A stretch of DNA of 42,382 nt from Acetatifactor sp. (lineage in GTDB: Bacteria > Bacillota > Clostridia > Lachnospirales > Lachnospiraceae). Where the stretch lies: contig JAFLRN010000018.1 in assembly GCA_022511385.1 (NCBI GenBank), positions 1 through 42,382 of the forward strand, in the 5' to 3' direction. A model generated the notes under the pieces. That model did not search any database. It saw nothing but the letters and a program-made list of their open reading frames with translations, and was not told the origin of the DNA. This document shows positions 23,399 through 31,548 of the stretch, one piece after another. The number at the start of each line of letters is the position of its first letter. Position 1 is the first letter of the stretch. Made by a program: the position numbers and the translations under genes.

Positions 23399-24409
23399 CT
23401 ATCCATTCAAATCCTTGACGCTATCCCGCTCTACCAGCCAGCCCTCCACCACCTGGATGCCGCTTGGATATTCCCTGCCGCAGATTTTGCTGATCAAAAG
23501 CGTAATGCCGCGCTTCGCCATCTGGTCCATATCCACAGCGTAAGTGGTCAGCGCCACGCTGCACAGCCCCGGATGAAGGTAATCATCATAGCCCACCACA
23601 GATGCCTGCTCCGGTACTGACACGCCGCGCTCCTTCAGAGCATGCACCACCATGCTGGCCGTCTGGTCGTTGTTACACACAAAAGCCGTTGGCAGCTCCT
23701 TGGGCAGTGTTACCCGATCAAAGCATCTGCGGGGCTCATTCCTGTCCTCGATCACCCACTCCTTCTTCACCTCCGCACCGTGCTCCATCATGGACTTTAA
23801 GTAGCCCATGTAACGATCCGTAATGCTGTCCGTGGCCAAGGGCGTACCAACATATGCAATTTCTTTATGGCCGTTGGCAAAGAGATAATTCGTCATTTTA
23901 TAGCAACCGTAAAAGTTGTTGGAGATAATGCTGTCCTCCTCCACCTTTCCGCTATAAAAGTCCATATAGATAACAGGCACCTGGCAGCTGTTCCTTAAGG
24001 CCGCCAGATAGCCGCTCCGCAGACCGCCCAGTACTATTAAGCCTTCAATCTTGTTCTCCTTCAGAAGCTTGATATCCGGTTCCGCCTGCTCAGCCTCCAG
24101 CGGCAGCACCTCCAGCAGCACAAAACAGCTCTTCCGGGCCGCCTCGGTGATGATCTTTTGATAGAATTCCCAGTAAAAGGTCTCATATTTTCCAATATAG
24201 GTCTCGGACACCACCACGCCGATAGTCAGGCTTTTTCCCATGCCCTGACTGGCCGCAGGAGATCTGTAACCAAGCTCCTCTGCTATCGCCTTGATCCTTT
24301 CCCTTAGCTCCTCGCTGACGCCCTTCTGTCCGCTGAGCGCCTTGGAGACCGTCACTGTACTGACGCCCAGCCGTTTGGCAATGTCAGCCATTTTTACCGC
24401 TTTTGCCAT
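23399..24409 (-). CDS. LacI-family transcriptional regulator
   Basis: A 336-residue regulator with the LacI helix-turn-helix at residues 7-26 (MADIAKRLGVSTVTVSKALS) and hinge region up to about residue 60. A periplasmic-binding-protein-like sugar domain follows (TIGVVVSETYIGKYE, then GLIVLGGLRSGYL and the later VVGYDDYLHPGL and TTYAVDMDQMAKRGI). It sits between the alpha-galactosidase (25-base gap) and the esterase on the same strand, so it most likely senses a galactoside or manno-oligosaccharide and controls this operon. A perfect palindrome, AGCTAAATTTAGCT, downstream of the operon promoter is a candidate operator, though it lacks the central CG common in LacI sites. Confidence 0.9.
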   Translation of the reverse strand: MAKAVKMADIAKRLGVSTVTVSKALSGQKGVSEELRERIKAIAEELGYRSPAASQGMGKSLTIGVVVSETYIGKYETFYWEFYQKIITEAARKSCFVLLEVLPLEAEQAEPDIKLLKENKIEGLIVLGGLRSGYLAALRNSCQVPVIYMDFYSGKVEEDSIISNNFYGCYKMTNYLFANGHKEIAYVGTPLATDSITDRYMGYLKSMMEHGAEVKKEWVIEDRNEPRRCFDRVTLPKELPTAFVCNNDQTASMVVHALKERGVSVPEQASVVGYDDYLHPGLCSVALTTYAVDMDQMAKRGITLLISKICGREYPSGIQVVEGWLVERDSVKDLNG

Positions 24410-24434
24410 TGATCTCTTCTCACCTCACAACCTG

Positions 24435-26660
24435 CTACAGCCGCTCCAGACAGAAAATCTGACTGCGGAAATCGCCCCACAGCCGCTCCAGCCGCAGGCC
24501 GCCATACATCAGAACCTCTCCTGAAGCTTCTCTGCCGGTGTCCTTTGTAAGTTCTCCGTCTTCCATGCTCACCATATGAATGCGGTAACGGGCACCTTCC
24601 TCCAGACCTTTCAGCCGCACGATACGGCTATGCCGGGCGGGCTCGTTCAGAACCTGGGTGTAAAACACAAGACTCTCCTTCCCGTCAGGGCTGTTTACCT
24701 GAAAACAGTCGTAGCTTTTGTTCTCCTGCCAGGAGCTGAGACGATAGTAATCTCCCTCCCGCACAAGGTCGTGGAATCTATGGTACATAGCCGTCTGCCT
24801 GGGCACCAGGGCCTTGTCCTCATCGCTCAGCTTTGTAACATCCAGCTCATAGCCGAAGGTTCCCGCCAGGGCCACATAGCCTCTGGTCTCAAAGGGTGTG
24901 TTCCTGCCCACAGTGTGGTTGGGGCAGACACTTACATGAGCGCCCATTGTGGACAGCGGATAGATCATGGCCGTGCTCTCCTGGATGGCAAGGCGTTCAA
25001 TGGCATCCGTATCGTCGGAACACCAGATCTGGGGGCTGTAATACAGCATTCCCGGGTCGAAACGTCCGCCGCCGCCGCTGCAGTTCTCCAGCAGCAGGTT
25101 GGGGAACTCTGTGATCAGTCTCTCCTGCATCTCATACATTCCCAATACATAACGGTGATACAGTTCACCCTGTCTGTCAGAGGGCAGCGATGCACTGTAC
25201 AGGTCGGTAAGGGGACGGTTCATATCCCATTTTACATATTCTATGTTAGCCGAGTGGAGCACTGCAAATACCTGCTCCATGATACAGTCCCTGACCTCCT
25301 TTCGGCTGACGTCCAGCACATACTGATTCCGGGCGAGGGTTGGCTTCCTGCCGGGCACAGCCAGGGCCCAATCCGGATGCTGCTTATACAGTTCAGATTC
25401 CTTTGAGATCATCTCCGGCTCAAACCAGATGCCAAACTTCATCCCCAGGGCATTCACCTTTTCCACCAGACTGCCCAGGCCGCCCTTCAGTTTATTCTCG
25501 TTGACCTGCCAGTCGCCAAGGGCCCTGTTGTCGTCATAGCGGTTGCCGAACCAGCCGTCGTCCATGACCAGCATCTCAATGCCTAAGGCCGCGCTCTCCT
25601 TTGCAATGTCCAGCAGCTTCTTCTCATCAAAGTCAAAGTAGGTGGCCTCCCAGTTGTTGATGAGAATGGGGCGCTTTTTATGTAGGTAAGGGCTGCGGAT
25701 CAGATGGTTCCGGTACAGTCCGTGAAGACTCTTTGTCATGCCCCCCAATCCCTCCGCCGAGTAGGTGAGGATGACCTCGGGAGTCTGGAATGTCTCTCCG
25801 GGCGTAAGACGCCAGCTGAAATCCTCAGGATTGATTCCTGCCACCACCCGCACGCTGTCAAACTGGTTGACCTCCGCCTGTATCAGGAAATTGCCGGAAT
25901 ACACAAGATGGAAGCCGTAGGCCTCCCCCTTGTCCTGGTCCGCGCCGGGAGTCACAAGCGCCATAAAGCAGTGTTCCTGATGAGAAGTCTCCCCCCGAAG
26001 AGTGGAGACGGAAAATTTGCCGTGTCCGATGGGCTTTCTCTCCATGCGGCGCTCCCTGGCCCAGGAGCCATGGAGAGTGATGGCCTCAAAGCCCCTGTTG
26101 TCCATGTCAAGACAGCAGCTCATAGCCTTCTCCAGACATAGAGCGCTCTTTCCTGCATTCTCAAAGCGGACGCTGCGGGCAATGGCATCCGTGTCCTCAA
26201 ACACGCTGTAGGACAGCACCGCCCTAAGGCCAAGACACTTATCCTCACAGGTGATCTCCAGCGTCTCCACCTGGTCCTCAGAGCCAAAGGTTGCGGGCAA
26301 GCCCTGCAGGAGATGTTTCCCTTTATAGATCTCATGGGATAAATAGGTCAGCATCACCGCGCTGCAGCCGTTTTCATCCTTGATGCGAATGCTGCTCTCC
26401 CTGAAATCTCCCACGCCATGGGAAGAATACTCCCATGGGAAGCAGTCCATAAAGGAGGATCTGTCACGGCTGTTTTTCTCCGGCGTGAAAGGGCCCTCCA
26501 GGGTACGCAGAAGCTCTTCTGCACCCTGTGCTTCCTGAAGCCTTCTGCCATAGTACACATGCCCCAGGAAGCCCTCCTGGTCTACGATGCCGATGATGTA
26601 AGTGGTGTTTGGTGTATCCAGCTTGAATAACTTTTGATTCTCCAGATAGGAAATCCCCAT
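24435..26660 (-). CDS. Alpha-galactosidase, GH36
   Basis: A 741-residue glycoside hydrolase of family 36 with the usual length for the tetrameric bacterial group. Key sites are visible: DDGWFGNRYDD at 367-377, KWDMNR at 477-482 with the nucleophile Asp479, CSGGGGRFD at 527-535, and the acid/base aspartate in CSDDTDA (Asp549). The enzyme hydrolyses alpha-1,6-linked galactose from melibiose, raffinose or galactomannan oligosaccharides. There is no signal peptide, so it is intracellular. The start ATG follows TGGAGG. It is the first gene of an operon with LacI and a CE2-like esterase. With manA nearby, galactomannan side-chain removal is the best reading of the context. Confidence 0.93.
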   Translation of the reverse strand: MGISYLENQKLFKLDTPNTTYIIGIVDQEGFLGHVYYGRRLQEAQGAEELLRTLEGPFTPEKNSRDRSSFMDCFPWEYSSHGVGDFRESSIRIKDENGCSAVMLTYLSHEIYKGKHLLQGLPATFGSEDQVETLEITCEDKCLGLRAVLSYSVFEDTDAIARSVRFENAGKSALCLEKAMSCCLDMDNRGFEAITLHGSWARERRMERKPIGHGKFSVSTLRGETSHQEHCFMALVTPGADQDKGEAYGFHLVYSGNFLIQAEVNQFDSVRVVAGINPEDFSWRLTPGETFQTPEVILTYSAEGLGGMTKSLHGLYRNHLIRSPYLHKKRPILINNWEATYFDFDEKKLLDIAKESAALGIEMLVMDDGWFGNRYDDNRALGDWQVNENKLKGGLGSLVEKVNALGMKFGIWFEPEMISKESELYKQHPDWALAVPGRKPTLARNQYVLDVSRKEVRDCIMEQVFAVLHSANIEYVKWDMNRPLTDLYSASLPSDRQGELYHRYVLGMYEMQERLITEFPNLLLENCSGGGGRFDPGMLYYSPQIWCSDDTDAIERLAIQESTAMIYPLSTMGAHVSVCPNHTVGRNTPFETRGYVALAGTFGYELDVTKLSDEDKALVPRQTAMYHRFHDLVREGDYYRLSSWQENKSYDCFQVNSPDGKESLVFYTQVLNEPARHSRIVRLKGLEEGARYRIHMVSMEDGELTKDTGREASGEVLMYGGLRLERLWGDFRSQIFCLERL

Positions 26661-26679
26661 AACAATACCTCCACAGTTA

Positions 26680-26736
26680 AGCTAAATTTAGCTGTCTTTT
26701 TTAGCTTATTTTAGCAGATGCAGAGGTATTGTACAA
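26680..26736 (-). promoter_or_regulatory. Promoter and candidate operator of the alpha-galactosidase operon
   Basis: Leftward, TTGTAC (26731-26736), 17 bp, then TAAAAT (26708-26713). A perfect 14-bp palindrome, AGCTAAATTTAGCT, lies at 26680-26693, downstream of the -10, where a bound repressor would block transcription. A related half, TTTAGC/AGCTTA, overlaps the -10. Confidence 0.6.
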
Positions 26737-26805
26737 GAAACTTTTCAGAATATAATGTAATGAGACTCCATTTCCATTGCCACCGCCACCAGAGATACTT
26801 TACCA

Positions 26806-28494
26806 TTATGTGCCGTCGTGAACATTCAGCTCCTCATACCACTCCTGCCGCATCTCCTCATACAGCTTCTGTTGCCAGTGCGTCCTGTCACTTGCACTGT
26901 CAAGGGAGAATGCTACAAATAACAGGATGATCAGAAATGCTATAATGAGCAAATAAGCTGACAGAGTTCCGAGCTTACTTTCATAAACGCGCTCCTTCCT
27001 CACGGAATCCCAATGTTTACAGCGCACGGACAGGCTATCCTCGTTTTGCCTGGCGTAGTCCCAATACCAGGTCAAATATTGGTTCACCAGCTGGCTGTTC
27101 TTTAATAGATCCCGACGATAGACATCGCGATAATCCGATATTTCTTTTGCCCGGATCAACCTGGACCGTACCCTGTTCTTATCCAGCCATTGCCATTTCT
27201 CCAGGTGCAGCTCTGTGACAGCATTGGAATTCCCGGCACGGCTTTCTATATACTGCCTGAAAAAGTCGATCTGCCTGCGACTCCATCCCACATAGCACAT
27301 CTGCCAGACCCGCTGCACAAATTCTGCTCGAAATTCCGAAATCCCAAACAGTTCCTTCACGCCTTCCAGGCCGAAAAAATACTCCCATGCCTTTCTATCG
27401 TTCCTCACATGGGGGTTCCAGGCCATGTACTGAAATTTCTTCCAGAAATCCTGCTCCACGCTTCCATATTCAAAGCGCATCTTCCGACGGTCCACCCAAT
27501 CCTTATATAGGTTTTTCAGCCTGTCCTCATTTTTCCCGGCGTAATCCAGATACCAGACCAGATATCTCTCCTCCCAAAACTGGCCGGGCTCCCCCTGAAT
27601 CACGCTGCGAAGGTCCTTGTTTTGAGTACTGATATTGTAATAATTCTGCTTTTCCTCCGATGTTCCCGGCGAGGTCAACAGGCTCCTGTCCGTCTCCGCA
27701 TGCTGGAGCAGCCAGTTCCACTTCTCCGTTTGAAGTTCCAAAGAGGGGAATTTCGGCGTTTGAAATTTCATGAGGTATTCATGAAAAAATTGGATCTGAT
27801 CCCGATGCCATCCTGCAAATCTCTCCTCATACATAAGACGTACAAATTCTGCCCGGTAGCCCGGATTTTGAAAGAACTCATCCATCTTCTGCCTGCGAAT
27901 AAAAAATTTCCAGACTTCCACATTGTTCCTGACGTAGGGATTCCAGATCATGCGCATCAGCTTCTTCCTGAAATCGGCCAACGCCTGTTCCTTCTGTCTC
28001 TCTTCCTCCTCCCGGATCTCAGTGAAATCATAATTTTTTGAGAACTCCGGAGCTTCATCCTCCTTGGCGCTTTGGAAAGCGGCAGTGGGCAATTCCTCTC
28101 TGGGAGGTTCCGGATTCACAGATTCTGGATTTACAGGTTCTGAATTCACTGCTTCGGGATTCACTGCTTCGGGATTAACAGCTTCGGAATTCCCTATATC
28201 AGCCCTCTCCTTGTCTGCTGTAGCAAACGCCTTAGGCTCCGCTTCCACAACTTCCACGGTTTTCATGATTTCCGGCCTACTGAGTTCTTCCTCCGCCGCC
28301 TGCGGTACAAGCATGGCACTGCTTTTTGCCAGCCTCAGAGCAGCTTTATAGGCCTCCTGAAGCCTGTGAAATTCCTCCGGATGCTCCTCCGGGTGGCATT
28401 CCTTTGCCCGTCTGGCATATGCACGCTTGATCTCACTGATATCGGAGGTATATGTAATTCCAAGGGTTTCCCAAATATTGATCCAATCACTCAT
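26806..28494 (-). CDS. Membrane-anchored J-like co-chaperone
   Basis: A 562-residue protein. Residues 1-60 resemble a J-domain (IWETLGITYTSDISEIKRAY... FHRLQEAYKAAL), but the diagnostic HPD is HPE at 34-36. A VNPEA-type pentapeptide repeat fills about 105-130. Two homologous units of about 160 residues follow (about 175-341 and 350-505); each opens with MxWNPxVRN and ends with YLxWYxDYAxxNEDxL. A transmembrane helix at 513-530 and a short charged tail close the protein. It lies 49 bases downstream of the HscC-type Hsp70, matching the E. coli arrangement in which membrane J-proteins (DjlB/DjlC) pair with HscC. The HPE change leaves Hsp70 stimulation uncertain. The start is ATG 28494 after GGAG. 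Confidence 0.75.
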   Translation of the reverse strand: MSDWINIWETLGITYTSDISEIKRAYARRAKECHPEEHPEEFHRLQEAYKAALRLAKSSAMLVPQAAEEELSRPEIMKTVEVVEAEPKAFATADKERADIGNSEAVNPEAVNPEAVNSEPVNPESVNPEPPREELPTAAFQSAKEDEAPEFSKNYDFTEIREEEERQKEQALADFRKKLMRMIWNPYVRNNVEVWKFFIRRQKMDEFFQNPGYRAEFVRLMYEERFAGWHRDQIQFFHEYLMKFQTPKFPSLELQTEKWNWLLQHAETDRSLLTSPGTSEEKQNYYNISTQNKDLRSVIQGEPGQFWEERYLVWYLDYAGKNEDRLKNLYKDWVDRRKMRFEYGSVEQDFWKKFQYMAWNPHVRNDRKAWEYFFGLEGVKELFGISEFRAEFVQRVWQMCYVGWSRRQIDFFRQYIESRAGNSNAVTELHLEKWQWLDKNRVRSRLIRAKEISDYRDVYRRDLLKNSQLVNQYLTWYWDYARQNEDSLSVRCKHWDSVRKERVYESKLGTLSAYLLIIAFLIILLFVAFSLDSASDRTHWQQKLYEEMRQEWYEELNVHDGT

Positions 28495-28543
28495 CCGTCT
28501 CTCCGCCACCCTTTCCGAAAATCAAGCCTCGTTCCTTTCCAAG

Positions 28544-30262
28544 TTATGGCTCGTCATCCTCACCCTGGGTCCAAAAGGACTCATCAAACTCCTGAAAGCT
28601 AATCTTATGTGCCTCCAACATCTGCAAAAACATGGCCAGACGCACATAGGCCTCCCTAATCTCCCTGGCGCTTCCCCTCTCCAGCATGGTTTCAAAAATT
28701 TCTACCTGCTGCCTGATCCGCTCCCTGTACTGAGGATTGCATTCCTGGTATAACCGCTGGGCCTCCTCGATCAAGAATCTGTTTTGCTCCTGATCCTTGG
28801 TATGAATCGTAGTCTGCTCAAGCTCCTTAAGCCTTTTCTCCAGTTCCTCCTCCGTAAGTCCCATGCTTTTGTTGACGATCAGCTTATGAACTGTCTGATT
28901 TCCGTCCCCACACTTGATATCCAGAATACCGTTGATATCATAGAGAAAGGTTACCTCCACAACAGGGACTCCTTTGGGTGCCGGCGGTATATTTGCCATC
29001 GTAAAACTGCCCAGCTTTAAATTTTCGCTGGCTACCATGCTTTCTCCCTGATAAATATCAAAATTCACAGTACTCTGATAATTCTTCACCGTTGTGTAAT
29101 ACTGGGTGCGGCTGGTGGGAAGGGTTTCATTTCTCTCGATAATAGGCGAGAAGCGGTCTCCCAGGATACCGACACCCAGGGAAAAAGGGCAGATGTCCGA
29201 CAGAATCACATCCTTCACCTCGCCTGTCCGCATCTTGATGGCGGCCGCCATGCCCACGCCGATGGCAATGCTCTCATCCGGATTGGAATCCGCAGCCACC
29301 TCCACACTGCACATGCTCTTTATATATTTTGCCACAGTGGGCATTTTGGAGGAACCACCCACCAAAATGATCTTATCGATCTCCTCCCATTCGGCTGAGG
29401 CATCATTGAGTGTTTTCTGAATGGGCTTTAGCATCCTGGTAAACAGATCCGTGGAAATATGAATTAACTCCTGATTGGACAGCTCCAATGTATATTCTCT
29501 GCCCTGAAGCAGGACGGTCATGGATGCGGAATCCTGTTCCGAGAGCCTGCATTTAAGCTGCTCTGCCTCTTTCAACACGATTCCTTGCTCCTCCCGGCTA
29601 AGCCCCTCTGCCGCGAGATGATTTTTTTCATAGAAATATGCGGCAATCTTTTCGTTGAAATCCTTTCCACCCAGGAAATTATCGCCAGACACTGCCTGTA
29701 TCTCCACCATGTTTTCAAAGGCATCCACCAGGGAAACATCCAGCGTTCCACCGCCAAAGTCAAAGATGATGAACCTCTCCATTTCATTTTGGTCAACATG
29801 ATGCTTCAAGGCCACCGCCGAGGGCTCGTTGATCAGCCGCTCCACCTGCAGACCAGCCAGCTTTCCCGCACTTTTCGTGGCGCAGCGCTTATCATCGTTA
29901 AAATAAGCCGGAACGCTGATGACTGCCTCAGTCACTTGTTCTCCCAAAAAGGCTTCCGCGTCCTCCTTCAGTCTCCGAAGCACGAAGGCGGAAAGTTCCT
30001 CTGGCCGGTATTCTCTGTCCCCCACCCGATACAGCTTGTCAGTTCCCATATCCCGCTTGAACTCACGAAAAGTCCGCTCGGGTCTTGTAACCAGCATTTC
30101 ACGGGCAATCTTCCCCACAAAAACTTCTCCGTCATCGCCGAAGCTGACCACAGAGGGCGTCAGATATTCCCCAAAGGAATTGGGTATCAGCTGAATTCTG
30201 CCATCCTTCCACACGCTGGCAAGGCTGTTCGTTGTTCCAAGATCTATTCCTATGATCGCCAT
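28544..30262 (-). CDS. hscC: HscC-type Hsp70 chaperone
   Basis: A 572-residue Hsp70. The ATPase domain shows GIDLGTTNSLASVWKDG at 5-21, VISVPAYFNDDKR, FDFGGGTLDVS and ILVGGSSKMP. The substrate-binding domain is shorter than in DnaK and has ICPFSLGVGI and PIIERNETLPTSR, which match HscC rather than DnaK. The lid is short and ends in acidic residues (TQGEDDEP). HscC proteins are specialised Hsp70s that work with dedicated membrane J-proteins, and such a J-like gene follows directly. I chose ATG 30262 (MAIIGIDLGTTN) after CAGGAAAAA; the upstream extension contains no Hsp70 sequence. Confidence 0.88.
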   Translation of the reverse strand: MAIIGIDLGTTNSLASVWKDGRIQLIPNSFGEYLTPSVVSFGDDGEVFVGKIAREMLVTRPERTFREFKRDMGTDKLYRVGDREYRPEELSAFVLRRLKEDAEAFLGEQVTEAVISVPAYFNDDKRCATKSAGKLAGLQVERLINEPSAVALKHHVDQNEMERFIIFDFGGGTLDVSLVDAFENMVEIQAVSGDNFLGGKDFNEKIAAYFYEKNHLAAEGLSREEQGIVLKEAEQLKCRLSEQDSASMTVLLQGREYTLELSNQELIHISTDLFTRMLKPIQKTLNDASAEWEEIDKIILVGGSSKMPTVAKYIKSMCSVEVAADSNPDESIAIGVGMAAAIKMRTGEVKDVILSDICPFSLGVGILGDRFSPIIERNETLPTSRTQYYTTVKNYQSTVNFDIYQGESMVASENLKLGSFTMANIPPAPKGVPVVEVTFLYDINGILDIKCGDGNQTVHKLIVNKSMGLTEEELEKRLKELEQTTIHTKDQEQNRFLIEEAQRLYQECNPQYRERIRQQVEIFETMLERGSAREIREAYVRLAMFLQMLEAHKISFQEFDESFWTQGEDDEP

Positions 30263-30354
30263 TTTTCCTGCTTTCTGCCGCATGTCGCAGCCCGTGTTTT
30301 CCTTTGGATCCTGACCGATGTGTCCAATTATCCTGCTGAAATCTGTGCACAAAA

Positions 30355-30384
30355 AGTATAACATAAAAAATAGGTCTCTCGCAA
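30355..30384 (-). promoter_or_regulatory. Promoter of hscC
   Basis: TTGCGA (30379-30384), 18 bp, then TATACT (30355-30360) with an extended TGT in front, about 90 bases upstream of ATG 30262. The -35 overlaps the terminator hairpin of the upstream lipoprotein gene. The island box TTTCGRTGACATA is absent. Confidence 0.5.
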
Positions 30385-30405
30385 TTTCAACCTAACGAAA
30401 GACCT
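30364..30405 (-). terminator. Terminator of the lipoprotein gene
   Basis: Leftward, AGGTCTTTCG and CGAGAGACCT pair (30372-30405, one G-U) and are followed by ATTTTTTAT. It separates the lipoprotein gene from hscC. Confidence 0.75.
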
Positions 30406-30438
30406 GTTTCTTTTGAAAAACCTCCAAATAAAAATGAA

Positions 30439-31455
30439 TCAATATACTCTAATTGTGCCAGTAAAAGGAATCCATTCCACCTCCGGTCCGTTTTTGATCT
30501 CCTCCGTCAATCCCAGCTTGACTTCTCTGGCTTCAGCCAAGGCTCGGATTTCCTCAAGGGAATACAGCTCCTTTCCCGTTACCTCCATCACTGCCCTGGA
30601 AAGATCATCAATATCTATTTCGGAATCCTCCTGACCATCATCAGATCCACCTCCATTTATCATCTCCAGGGACAGCATATCATAATCGCGGTAATCAGGA
30701 TCCCGGCTAGGCTCCCCAAATGAAACGGAACTAAGCACTATCCAAGTTTTTTCCGGTATTTCGTAAGGGAAGTCCTCCGGTAGATCAAAAAACCAATATG
30801 TATTTATATCGCTAAACACATCCCATACGACACGGCAGACACCGTCAGCGCCTATATATTCCATCCGGTTCCCCCAGAGGCCAGTCCCTATTCCCACGTG
30901 ATAGTCCACCACTCCATAGACGTTGGCCAGCTCCCAGCTCTCCCTGTAATAGGGCTGCATAATGTAGCATATTTCCAGTCTGCCGTCCATGTCCTTGATG
31001 ATCAGTGTCACATGCTCCAGCCAATGTGAAGCATCAATATCTTGAAATTTCAATGCAAGCTCTACATTTCCATCCGCTCCACAATCAATATAGGCATAGC
31101 TAATGTTATCGGCAAACTCATCCATCGTGTCGTTTCCGCCACCTATCTGATTGATGATGCCGCATATATCCCCAAACCCATATGGTGTCTCTGCTTCCAC
31201 AGGCAGGTCAAGATCTTTACCTTCAAAATGATCTGCCTCCCTGAAGTACACGAATTCCTCACCGTCTAGAAAACGCTGGTATATAGCAAAGGAATCTTCA
31301 TCAGGCATACCCAATTCTTCCACACTTTCCGTATTTGCGGTACTCTCTTCCTCTGAAATATTTTCTCCGTTGCCGAAAACCTCCTGCTTTCCACAGCCGC
31401 ATATTGAGACAAAAATCACACACATAATAACCGCCATGATTCCTTTTTTTATCAT
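30439..31455 (-). CDS. Putative lipoprotein of unknown function
   Basis: A 338-residue protein with a type II signal peptide: charged MIKKG, a hydrophobic core, and a lipobox-like SICGC with the modified Cys at about 21. A Glu/Ser/Thr-rich linker (about 30-50) leads to a large acidic extracytoplasmic domain with many aromatic residues (SYAYIDCGADGNVELALKFQ). No catalytic motif and no family were recognised. The start follows AAAAGGAGCGTTGC. It lies between clpB and hscC on the same strand with terminator-like hairpins on both sides, so it is probably transcribed alone. The acidic, aromatic style resembles the membrane-anchored protein at 34,319. Confidence 0.75.
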   Translation of the reverse strand: MIKKGIMAVIMCVIFVSICGCGKQEVFGNGENISEEESTANTESVEELGMPDEDSFAIYQRFLDGEEFVYFREADHFEGKDLDLPVEAETPYGFGDICGIINQIGGGNDTMDEFADNISYAYIDCGADGNVELALKFQDIDASHWLEHVTLIIKDMDGRLEICYIMQPYYRESWELANVYGVVDYHVGIGTGLWGNRMEYIGADGVCRVVWDVFSDINTYWFFDLPEDFPYEIPEKTWIVLSSVSFGEPSRDPDYRDYDMLSLEMINGGGSDDGQEDSEIDIDDLSRAVMEVTGKELYSLEEIRALAEAREVKLGLTEEIKNGPEVEWIPFTGTIRVY

Positions 31456-31498
31456 GCAACGCTCCTTTTATATCACACTCTTTTGCTTCTTTTTGAGC

Positions 31499-31542
31499 AA
31501 GCCCTTTTACAACAGCTATTTCCGGCTGCCGCAAAAGGGCTT
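31499..31542 (-). terminator. Hairpin after clpB
   Basis: AAGCCCTTTT (31499-31508) and AAAAGGGCTT (31533-31542) are perfect arms, with an inner CAGC/GCTG pair, starting seven bases past the clpB stop. The downstream tail is A-rich rather than T-rich, so the mode of termination is uncertain. Confidence 0.5.
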
Positions 31543-31548
31543 TACTAC

